Assembly: GCA_018899995.1 (NCBI GenBank)
Contig: JAHIHE010000061.1
Location: 1 to 5,017, forward strand
Source: Patescibacteria group bacterium
Lineage (GTDB): Bacteria > Patescibacteriota > Minisyncoccia > JAHIHE01
Length of the DNA: 5,017 bases
Direction of reading: 5' to 3'
Shown here piece after piece: positions 1 to 4,540 of this stretch (the stretch's first letter is position 1; every line of letters begins with the position of its first letter). The notes beneath the pieces were generated by a model. The model was given only the letters and a program-made list of their open reading frames with translations. It made no database searches and was not told the origin of the DNA. Position numbers and translations under genes: made by a program.

Positions 1-1
1 C

Positions 2-120
2 CAAACATCAAGAAACAAACACCAAGCAATAATCAATAATCAAATCTCAATAATCAAACATTGGGTATTGGTTATTCGGTAATTGGAATTTGTTTGGTTA
101 TTGCATCTTGGTTATTGGCA
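2..120. repeat. Heptamer foldback (head-to-head 7-bp arrays) downstream of the second adk gene
   Basis: The left half (2-61) is a run of 7-bp units beginning CAA, at 2, 9, 16, a 4-nt short unit at 23, then 27, 34, 41, 48 and 55. The right half is the inverted form, with TTG (or TTC) ending units at 63, 70, 77, 85, 92, a 4-nt short step to 96, then 103, 110 and 117. The two arms are imperfectly complementary around a centre near position 59, and both contain the single 4-nt unit at the matching place. A transcript could fold into a long interrupted hairpin. It lies beyond the stop codon of the last adk gene. No ORF or promoter was recognised in 1-195. The repeat may continue past the window edge. 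Confidence 0.75.
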
Positions 121-245
121 ATTATTTTACTTTGTCATTTGGATTTGATTTGACATTTGAAATTTGAAATTTGGGCTTTGGAATTATTAAGAGTTTTAAA
201 CTTTTTGGTTTATGGTTTTGGTATTTGGTTTTTGAGATTTGGTTT
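121..245. repeat. Degenerate 7-bp TTG-phased array running into the 3' end of adk2
   Basis: TTG recurs mostly every 7 bp on the plus strand, for example ending at 134, 141, 159, 166, 173 and 180, and again at 207, 220, 227, 234 and 241 with occasional 5-6 bp steps. An interruption around 181-200 carries the adk2 stop codon (198-196). The array therefore spans the gene end, and the last 16 or so codons of adk2 are read from it. On the coding strand it reads as CAAATTT/CAAATGT-like units. Low-complexity intergenic DNA of this kind is common in Parcubacteria-like genomes (general knowledge). Confidence 0.65.
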
Positions 246-897
246 TATAAAATTTTATCTTCCTTACTATCTCCTTGTGCACTTCTCCCACGCTTTGCTC
301 CCCGTTCACTTCTATCAAAATGCCTTTCTCTTTGAAAAATTTCAATGTTTTTGCCACTTGCTTGTAAAAATATTCCAGCCGGTTTTTTATCAAGCGGGGG
401 GTGTCGTCGGAACGCTTGATTATCTTGCCGCCGCAAATTTTACAAGGTCTAACCGGCGGTTTATCCAAAGTATAAACCTCCTTGCACTTGGAGCAAATAT
501 AACGCTTTTTAAGCCGCTTTAAAACTTCCTGTGTTGAAACTTTTAAAAAAATAGCAAGAGGCAATCCCCTCCCGCTTTGTTTAAACCATTTTAGCGCCAG
601 CTTTGCCTCGCCGATCATCCGCGGCTGTCCGCTGAAAATCAGTCCTCTGCTGATCGGCTTTGAAAAAATCTGCCGTCTTATCCATTCTTTGATTATATCC
701 GTAGGCGCTAATTTTCCCTTATTAAGCTTTTCCGAAACGCGCCGGCTGTTTTCAGCCCTTGAAAAAATAAGTTTTCTCAAATAATCTCCTCCGTCAACTA
801 CTTTCAAGTTAAATTTGCGCCCCAAAATTTCGGCCTGCGTTCCTTTGCCCGAGCCCGAAGAACCTAAAATAATAAAATTATTTACCCCGCTTTTCAT
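196..897 (-). CDS. Second adenylate-kinase-family protein (zinc-finger LID type), tandem paralogue
   Basis: This is a nucleoside monophosphate kinase of the adenylate kinase family, expected in the cytoplasm to transfer phosphate between ATP and a nucleoside monophosphate. With the ATG at 897 it has 233 residues. Visible features are a P-loop GSSGSGKGTQ (12-21, GPPGSGKGT in most Adks), an NMP-site GDYLR (37-41), a divergent GQPR (90-93, normally GFPR) that keeps the Arg, and LID arginines R128 and R132. A four-cysteine zinc finger (C135, C138, C152, C155) follows, then RSDD (162-165) and a later Arg at 173. It overlaps the upstream adk by 20 bp. Longer starts exist at 927 (ATG) and 930 (TTG), but they add a Pro/Lys-rich leader not expected before the first beta strand. 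No start has a Shine-Dalgarno sequence. Residues 218-233 are encoded by heptamer repeat DNA. The exact substrate (AMP or another NMP) is uncertain because the NMP-site motifs are atypical. Confidence 0.85.
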   Translation of the reverse strand: MKSGVNNFIILGSSGSGKGTQAEILGRKFNLKVVDGGDYLRKLIFSRAENSRRVSEKLNKGKLAPTDIIKEWIRRQIFSKPISRGLIFSGQPRMIGEAKLALKWFKQSGRGLPLAIFLKVSTQEVLKRLKKRYICSKCKEVYTLDKPPVRPCKICGGKIIKRSDDTPRLIKNRLEYFYKQVAKTLKFFKEKGILIEVNGEQSVGEVHKEIVRKIKFYKTKSQKPNTKTINQKV

Positions 898-1573
898 CGG
901 GGGGTTTGGTTTTTTCCCGGAATTCATCAATGTGATTAAAAATATCCTTGCTGATTTCCTCTACGGACGGCTCACCGTTTATAATTATAAGCCGTTTTCT
1001 TTGGACGTAATAATTTTTTAAATCTAGCATCCGCGATTTATATTCCGTGATTCTCGTGCGTACCACTTCGGGCTTGTCGTCTGATCTTGTAATTAAGTCT
1101 CCGCCGCATTTGGAGCATTTTTTCGTTTTATACCCCGGATCCGCCGGAAAAAAAACCGTGCTGCATTTAGAACAAATAAGGCGTTGGCTTATGCGATTCG
1201 CTCCCGTATCAGCGCGAATATCCAGATAAATAACCACATTATCGGGCAAATTATAATTTTTTAGGATTACATTTAGCGCTTCTGCCTGAACTAAAGACAG
1301 CGGAAAAGAGTCAAGAAGAAATCCTTTATTAATATCCATTTTGGACATTTCCTCTTTTACAGCCTCTATGATAATCTTGTCGGACTGCGGAATTCCTTTA
1401 GTTAAATTAGTTCTGACCTGTTCGCCGAGCGGCGTTTTAAGCGTAGCTAATCTGCGGACGATATTTCCAGCAACAATATAATTCAAATTATATTTTTGAG
1501 CAATTACTCGTCCTTGAGTCCCTTTGCCAGAACCCGGAGGGCCGATGAGGGTAATTATAAGCGGCAATAACAT
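878..1573 (-). CDS. adk: Adenylate kinase (zinc-finger LID type), spc-operon copy
   Basis: Adenylate kinase interconverts ATP + AMP and 2 ADP in the cytoplasm, and adk commonly follows secY in the spc operon. The protein has 231 residues: P-loop GPPGSGKGTQ (11-20), NMP-site AGNIVR (35-40, usually TGDxLR), LID arginines R127 and R131, a zinc ribbon (C134, C137, C153, C156), RSDD (163-166) and R174. All fit the long, zinc-binding Adk class. One departure stands out: the motif normally read as DGFPRT is DSFPLS (88-93), so the Arg that contacts AMP (R88 in the E. coli enzyme) is Leu92. The ATG at 1573 starts directly before the first beta strand and has no Shine-Dalgarno sequence. It is 258 bp downstream of secY and overlaps the next adk-like gene. 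Family membership is near certain; full AMP kinase activity is less so. Confidence 0.9.
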   Translation of the reverse strand: MLLPLIITLIGPPGSGKGTQGRVIAQKYNLNYIVAGNIVRRLATLKTPLGEQVRTNLTKGIPQSDKIIIEAVKEEMSKMDINKGFLLDSFPLSLVQAEALNVILKNYNLPDNVVIYLDIRADTGANRISQRLICSKCSTVFFPADPGYKTKKCSKCGGDLITRSDDKPEVVRTRITEYKSRMLDLKNYYVQRKRLIIINGEPSVEEISKDIFNHIDEFREKTKPPDEKRGK

Positions 1574-1584
1574 AAATATTGAAT

Positions 1585-1602
1585 CTCTGTTTTTAAACAG
1601 AG
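1585..1602 (-). other. Perfect 8-bp stem hairpin in the 5' leader of adk
   Basis: CTCTGTTT (1585-1592) and AAACAGAG (1595-1602) are perfect inverted repeats separated by 2 nt, which in RNA would be about 7 pairs with a 4-nt loop. The hairpin sits 11 nt upstream of the adk start codon on the transcribed strand. It is not followed by a U-tract in either direction, so it is not a standard terminator. It could influence ribosome access to adk, or mark a processing site. Function is inferred only from position. Confidence 0.4.
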
Positions 1603-1624
1603 TTAATAATTATTTACCATTTCC

Positions 1625-1666
1625 CTAATTTTTAATTTCTATTGAATTTCTAATTCTTTAATTTCT
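1625..1666. repeat. Degenerate AATTTCT/AATTCTT repeat in the secY-adk gap
   Basis: AATT-containing units recur at about 7-bp spacing (1627, 1634, 1645, 1652, 1660, with one short and one long step). On the coding strand these read as AGAAATT-like units. They belong to the same 7-bp-period class as the repeats at 1733-1767 and 2-245. No ORF is present. The secY-adk gap (1574-1831) holds this repeat, two GC-rich hairpins, another heptamer run and the adk leader hairpin, and no recognisable gene. Confidence 0.45.
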
Positions 1667-1686
1667 AAACCTCTTATTTGAAAATT

Positions 1687-1725
1687 GGGCTATTGCCCGC
1701 CTACGGCGGGTCCGCAGAAGGCGGA
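1687..1725. repeat. Tandem GC-rich stem-loops in the secY-adk intergenic region
   Basis: Three hairpins are packed into 39 bp of otherwise AT-rich DNA. GGGC-TATT-GCCC (1687-1698) overlaps CCCGCC-TAC-GGCGGG (1696-1710), which is followed directly by TCCGC-AGAAG-GCGGA (1711-1725). An alternative pairing of CCGCCT (1697-1702) with AGGCGG (1719-1724) is also possible, so the folds are mutually exclusive. The composition contrasts sharply with its flanks, as expected of a REP-like dispersed palindrome. On the transcribed strand the only following T-rich run is weak (AATTTT), so a terminator role between secY and adk is possible but not supported. Confidence 0.55.
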
Positions 1726-1732
1726 AAAATTT

Positions 1733-1767
1733 ATTGAAAATTGATAATTGATAATTGAAAATTATAA
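1733..1767. repeat. Five tandem 7-bp units (ATTGAAA/ATTGATA)
   Basis: Units start at 1733, 1740, 1747, 1754 and 1761 with exact 7-bp spacing: ATTGAAA, ATTGATA twice, ATTGAAA, then the degenerate ATTATAA. The array lies just beyond the GC-rich hairpins in the secY-adk gap. It is the cleanest example of the heptamer periodicity seen around the adk genes. Confidence 0.7.
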
Positions 1768-1831
1768 AGTAATTTTTCACTTAAAAAATCGCGATTAAAT
1801 TATCCAGACTTACCACTAAGATCTTTTGATT

Positions 1832-3103
1832 TTAATACTTCTCGTAGTCCCGCGTGATTATCTGCGATTCAATCTGGCGCATCGTGTCAAGCACGACTCC
1901 GACGACTATCAAAACCGCCGCTCCGCCCAAAACAAGATTCGCGGTATGGGTTATGGCCTGGCCGATAAAAGGCAAAACGGCGATGATTCCTAAAAATACC
2001 GCGCCAGCCAAAGTAATGCGATTAATGACATAAGATAAATAATCCTTTGTGGAGTTTCCGGGACGGATGCCGGGAATAAATCCGCCCTGTTTCTGCAAGT
2101 TGTCCGCCACCGCCTTTGGTTCAAAAACAATCGCGGTGTAAAAGAAAGTAAAAAGCGCCACTAAAATAAAATAGAAAAATCCGTAGAATGTCTGATTGCT
2201 GAAAAGTTCGGTGATTTTTGTTGCCACGAGGGCCACCCAATGATTTTTCGCGTTGGTCAAAAATGAGCCGATTATTCCCGGGAAAAGCATTATGGACATC
2301 GCGAAAATAATCGGAATCATTCCGGCGGAATTCACTTTCAAGGGAAGATAGGTGTTGACTCCTCCGTACATTTTCCCGCCTCTTACACGCTTGGCGTAGG
2401 AAATAGAGATATTACGCTGGGCCTCGGTCACCAAAACGATTCCCGCCACTACCAAAATTGATAAAACTAAAAATCCGGCATATGTCGGGATTTTAGAAGC
2501 GTCCCATGACAGCGCTACTTCTCTGATGGTTTGCGGAATACCTGAAACGATGCCGGCAAAAATAATAAGAGAAATTCCGTTGCCGATGCCCTGTTCGCTC
2601 ATAAGCTCGCCCAGCCACATTAGAAATATTGTGCCGGCAGTCACCACAATCAGGGCGGATAGTAAAACTTTTGGCGCCATAGGATCCAAAATACCCTGGT
2701 TTTGAAACAGAGCAAGCATTCCGTACGCCTGAAGCAGAGCAAAAGGCACGGTCAAAATTCTGGTGTATTGGTTAAATTTCTGTCTGCCTGCTTCGCCGGA
2801 TTCATGGTACATTTCCTTCATTTGCGGAAAAATCATGGTCAAAAGCTGCATAATTATGGAGGATGTGATATACGGCCCGACGCCCAGCATTACGATTGAT
2901 AAATTTGAAAGTCCGCCGCCGGAAAAAATATTGAGCAGGCCAAAAAGCTGGTTATTTTCAAAAAAGAGGCGCAGTTTTTCCGCGTCAACGCCTGGTATCG
3001 GCAAATGCGCCGCCAGCCGGAAAACAACCATCAGCGCAAAAACATATAAAATCTTGTTGCGAAGGTCTTTTGACTGGAAAATTTTTACAATTTTTTCAAA
3101 CAT
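1832..3103 (-). CDS. secY: Preprotein translocase subunit SecY
   Basis: SecY is the channel of the Sec translocon in the cytoplasmic membrane. With SecE/SecG it exports unfolded proteins with SecA, or inserts membrane proteins with the ribosome. The 423 residues match the normal bacterial length and show about ten hydrophobic segments. TM1 is near 18-36 and is followed by HLPIPGVD (33-40). The plug region has SGGGLSNLSI (61-70). LGELMSEQGIGNGIS occurs at 164-178. The cytoplasmic loop has YAKRVRGGKMYGG (236-248), followed by YLPLKVNSAGMIPIIFA (252-268). The long cytoplasmic loop before TM9 has ADNLQKQGGFIPGIRPG (333-349). The last segment is followed by a short basic tail. The ATG at 3103 gives the expected N-terminus but has no Shine-Dalgarno sequence. 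It is the third gene upstream of the 3' end of this run, 56 bp after rplO, and expression is presumably shared with the ribosomal genes. Confidence 0.98.
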   Translation of the reverse strand: MFEKIVKIFQSKDLRNKILYVFALMVVFRLAAHLPIPGVDAEKLRLFFENNQLFGLLNIFSGGGLSNLSIVMLGVGPYITSSIIMQLLTMIFPQMKEMYHESGEAGRQKFNQYTRILTVPFALLQAYGMLALFQNQGILDPMAPKVLLSALIVVTAGTIFLMWLGELMSEQGIGNGISLIIFAGIVSGIPQTIREVALSWDASKIPTYAGFLVLSILVVAGIVLVTEAQRNISISYAKRVRGGKMYGGVNTYLPLKVNSAGMIPIIFAMSIMLFPGIIGSFLTNAKNHWVALVATKITELFSNQTFYGFFYFILVALFTFFYTAIVFEPKAVADNLQKQGGFIPGIRPGNSTKDYLSYVINRITLAGAVFLGIIAVLPFIGQAITHTANLVLGGAAVLIVVGVVLDTMRQIESQIITRDYEKY

Positions 3104-3108
3104 AAGTT

Positions 3109-3186
3109 CAATTTAACAACTAAGCAATTTAGCAAAATTATTTACGTTTGTTTATTTGTTTAATTGTTAATTTGCTTAATTGATTC
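3109..3186. repeat. Convergent 8-bp arrays between rplO and secY
   Basis: Four octamers starting CAA begin at 3109, 3117, 3125 and 3133. After a 6-bp spacer (3141-3146), inverted octamers of the form NTTGNTNA begin at 3147, 3155, 3163, 3171 and 3179. The two halves align unit by unit at about two thirds identity as an inverted repeat, so the RNA could fold back. The right arm extends past the rplO stop codon (3162-3160) into the gene and encodes its last residues. The left arm ends about 5 bp from the secY ATG. Confidence 0.7.
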
Positions 3187-3606
3187 CTTAATCGTTCCTC
3201 CTGCTTTTTCTATTTTTTCTTTCGCTTTTGCCGAAACCGCGCATTTCTCAATTATGAATTTCTTGGTAATCTCGCCTTTGCTTAGAATTTTAACCGCCAA
3301 GCGTCCGTTTTTGATTATTCCTTTCGCGGCAAGGGATTCGGGAGCGATTTTTTCGCCGCTTGAGAAGCTTTTTTCCAGCCTAAAAAGATTAACTACCGCG
3401 GGTTTGGGATAAATGCTTTTAAACCCGCCGAGTTTTGGAAGATGGCGAATCAATCCGGAGCCGATTCTTTTAAGCTTCAGCCGCTTTCCCGTTCTCGCTC
3501 TCTGCCCCTTTATGCCCCGTCCGGAATAAGTGCCGCGTTTGCCGCCGCGTCCGACGCGCCTGCTTTTTTGCCTTTTTGTTTTTAATTTAAGTTCGTGAAT
3601 TTGCAT
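3160..3606 (-). CDS. rplO: 50S ribosomal protein L15
   Basis: L15 is a large-subunit protein that binds 23S rRNA and acts late in 50S assembly. The 148-residue product has the family's N-terminal basic, Gly-rich extension: ELKLK (5-9), RRVGRGGKRGTYSGRGIKGQRARTG (starting about 16), then RHLPKLGGF (54-62). The C-terminal globular domain covers about 68-142. The form GGKRGTYSGRG resembles CPR L15 proteins as I know them. The ATG at 3606 is the only sensible start, and lies immediately beside the terminal repeat of the 204-bp element, within its 4-bp flanking duplication. There is no rpmD between rpsE and rplO, unlike in E. coli or Bacillus. The final residues (about IKQINN) are encoded by octamer repeat DNA that continues into the gap before secY. 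Confidence 0.96.
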   Translation of the reverse strand: MQIHELKLKTKRQKSRRVGRGGKRGTYSGRGIKGQRARTGKRLKLKRIGSGLIRHLPKLGGFKSIYPKPAVVNLFRLEKSFSSGEKIAPESLAAKGIIKNGRLAVKILSKGEITKKFIIEKCAVSAKAKEKIEKAGGTIKESIKQINN

Positions 3607-3607
3607 A

Positions 3608-3811
3608 CCCCGTTAGAAACCCTCGGCGAAAAATAATTTTAGTATTTTTAGATAAAATCCGCCTTCGGGTATATTATATTTTATTTAGATAAACGCATTA
3701 CCCCATTATAATTTAAAATTATTTTTCGCATTTTTTTCAAAATTCTGCACAATGACTTATCCTCTGACCAGAAAAGATACACATACCGCCAAAGACGGGT
3801 TTCTAACGGGG
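3608..3811. mobile_element. 204-bp MITE-like element with 15-bp perfect terminal inverted repeats
   Basis: CCCCGTTAGAAACCC (3608-3622) is the exact reverse complement of 3797-3811. The element is flanked on both sides by CATA (3604-3607 and 3812-3815), which would be a 4-bp target duplication. Inside is a second perfect 16-bp inverted repeat (3626-3641 with 3714-3729), and a direct 10-bp TTTAGATAAA at 3647-3656 and 3684-3693. No ORF of meaningful length exists inside, so it could not move by itself. It fills almost all of the rpsE-rplO gap, and removing it with one CATA copy leaves the rpsE stop 2 nt from the rplO ATG. An alternative is a conserved structured RNA leader for rplO. The transposase family is not identified. 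Confidence 0.65.
3626..3729. repeat. Nested 16-bp inverted repeat inside the 204-bp element
   Basis: GCGAAAAATAATTTTA (3626-3641) is perfectly inverted at 3714-3729, enclosing 72 bp. It lies 3 bp inside the left terminal repeat but 67 bp inside the right one, so the element is asymmetric: a compact left end, and an unpaired right segment at 3730-3796. Within the loop, CC-TTCG-GG (3662-3669) is a short UUCG-type hairpin when read on the plus strand. This suggests a defined fold or a composite origin rather than random AT-rich DNA. Confidence 0.6.
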
Positions 3812-3817
3812 CATAAT

Positions 3818-4354
3818 TTAGATATTGGATACTACAGTATTAGATATATTATTTGTACCAGTTGTTTTTTCTTTTACTTCTGTTTTGGGTTTGAAAACTC
3901 TTACCGGCTTGAATTTTTGCAGCGCTAAAATCGTGGCCCGGGTGCAGTTAAGCTTATTGGTGCTTCCGATTATTTTGGCTGAAGCGTTTTCCACTCCCGC
4001 GAGCTCCAGGATCAGCCGCACCGCTCCGCCGGCAATAATACCGCTTCCTTTTGGCGCGGGCATCAGTAAAACCCTGCTTGCTCCGGACTTTTGATAAACC
4101 TCATGCGGGATGCTTCCTTTTACAAAAGGAACTGTAATTGGAGATTTCTTCGCGCGAGTGACTGCCTTGTTGGTGGCGTCGGTCATATCCGCTCCCTTGG
4201 CGATGCCAAACGAAACTTTTCCCTTGCGGTTGCCGATAATAACCAGCGCCCTGAAACTGAAGCGCTTTCCGCCTTTTACCACGCGGGCAACTCTTTTCGC
4301 TTCCAAAACTTTTTGCTCGTATTCGCTTTTTGCTTTTCTGCCTCTTAAAATCAT
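3818..4354 (-). CDS. rpsE: 30S ribosomal protein S5
   Basis: S5 is a small-subunit protein that binds 16S rRNA at the body/shoulder and affects decoding accuracy and mRNA unwinding at the entry site. The 178-residue product has the N-terminal dsRBD-like domain with RVARVVKGGKRFSFRALVIIGN (from about 21) and GKVSFGIAKG (45-54). Next come IPHEV (82-86) and the C-terminal domain with MPAPKGSGIIAGGAVRLILELAG (from 98), where ASAKIIGSTN and NCTRATILAL match the family. Residues from about 153 on form a tail poor in conserved positions, ending NNISNTVVSNI. Its DNA resembles a 7-bp TTAGATA/TTGGATA repeat, suggesting repeat-derived sequence. The ATG at 4354 has no Shine-Dalgarno sequence and lies 7 bp from the 73-bp repeat. 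rplR lies upstream and rplO downstream. Confidence 0.97.
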   Translation of the reverse strand: MILRGRKAKSEYEQKVLEAKRVARVVKGGKRFSFRALVIIGNRKGKVSFGIAKGADMTDATNKAVTRAKKSPITVPFVKGSIPHEVYQKSGASRVLLMPAPKGSGIIAGGAVRLILELAGVENASAKIIGSTNKLNCTRATILALQKFKPVRVFKPKTEVKEKTTGTNNISNTVVSNI

Positions 4355-4361
4355 ATTGTTA

Positions 4362-4434
4362 TCAATTTAGCAATTTAACAATATAACAATTAGACAACTT
4401 AGCAATTTAGCAATTAAACAAAATACATAAGATA
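4362..4434. repeat. 73-bp repeat, copy 1 (octamer array upstream of rpsE)
   Basis: Positions 4362-4434 are identical base for base to 4945-5017. From 4363 the block consists of eight consecutive 8-bp units beginning CAA (consensus about CAATTTAG), followed by ATAAGATA. The block sits 7 bp upstream of the rpsE ATG on the transcribed strand. It forms one arm of a convergent pair with the array at 4466-4540. Confidence 0.85.
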
Positions 4435-4465
4435 ATAATTGAAAACAGAAACTAACCGATAATCT

Positions 4466-4540
4466 GTTTAGTTGCTTAATTGTTTAGTTGTTAATTTGTT
4501 TAGTTGTTAATTTGTTTAGTTGTTAATTTGTTTAGTTGAT
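4466..4540. repeat. Tandem 16-bp repeat immediately after rplR
   Basis: GTTTAGTTGTTAATTT occurs exactly three times (4482, 4498, 4514), is preceded by a variant at 4466, and is followed by a partial copy at 4530-4540, all with exact 16-bp spacing. Each 16-mer is two 8-bp units in the orientation opposite to the 4362-4434 array (coding-strand units CAACTAAA and CAAATTAA). The array begins right at the rplR stop codon. It is separated from the opposing array by about 31 bp (4435-4465) that shows no octamer pattern and no gene. Confidence 0.85.

Noticed and set aside
157..522. Plus-strand ORF of 121 codons opposite adk2
   Set aside because: It begins in the heptamer repeat and runs antisense to the well-supported kinase gene. 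Its Phe/Leu-rich product has no recognisable domain and is the expected shadow of AT-rich repeat DNA.
897..930. Upstream starts of the second adk at 927 (ATG) and 930 (TTG)
   Set aside because: They would extend the overlap with the first adk to about 50 bp and add a Pro-rich leader not expected before the first beta strand of Adk. No SD supports them, but they cannot be excluded.
1585..1602. Rho-independent terminator ahead of adk
   Set aside because: The stem is good but no U-tract follows on either strand, and its stem is only moderately GC-rich. It is listed as a leader hairpin instead.
1761..1766. TATAAT on the minus strand as a promoter for adk
   Set aside because: The hexamer is part of an AT-rich heptamer run and has no -35-like sequence at 16-18 bp (the site reads ATTTTT), so it is not distinguishable from chance.
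2763..3116. Plus-strand ORF of 117 codons opposite secY
   Set aside because: It is antisense to conserved SecY sequence, with no domain signature and no initiation signal. Its composition is what the complement of a membrane protein gene gives.
3705..3710. TATAAT on the minus strand inside the 204-bp element as a promoter for rplO
   Set aside because: The nearest TTGAAA lies 24 bp upstream, too far for a standard promoter, and the hexamer lies in AT-rich sequence. A promoter remains possible but is not supported.
4363..4540. CRISPR array
   Set aside because: Units are only 8-16 bp and directly abutting with no unique spacers of 25-40 bp, and no cas genes are present. This is a tandem/inverted low-complexity repeat.
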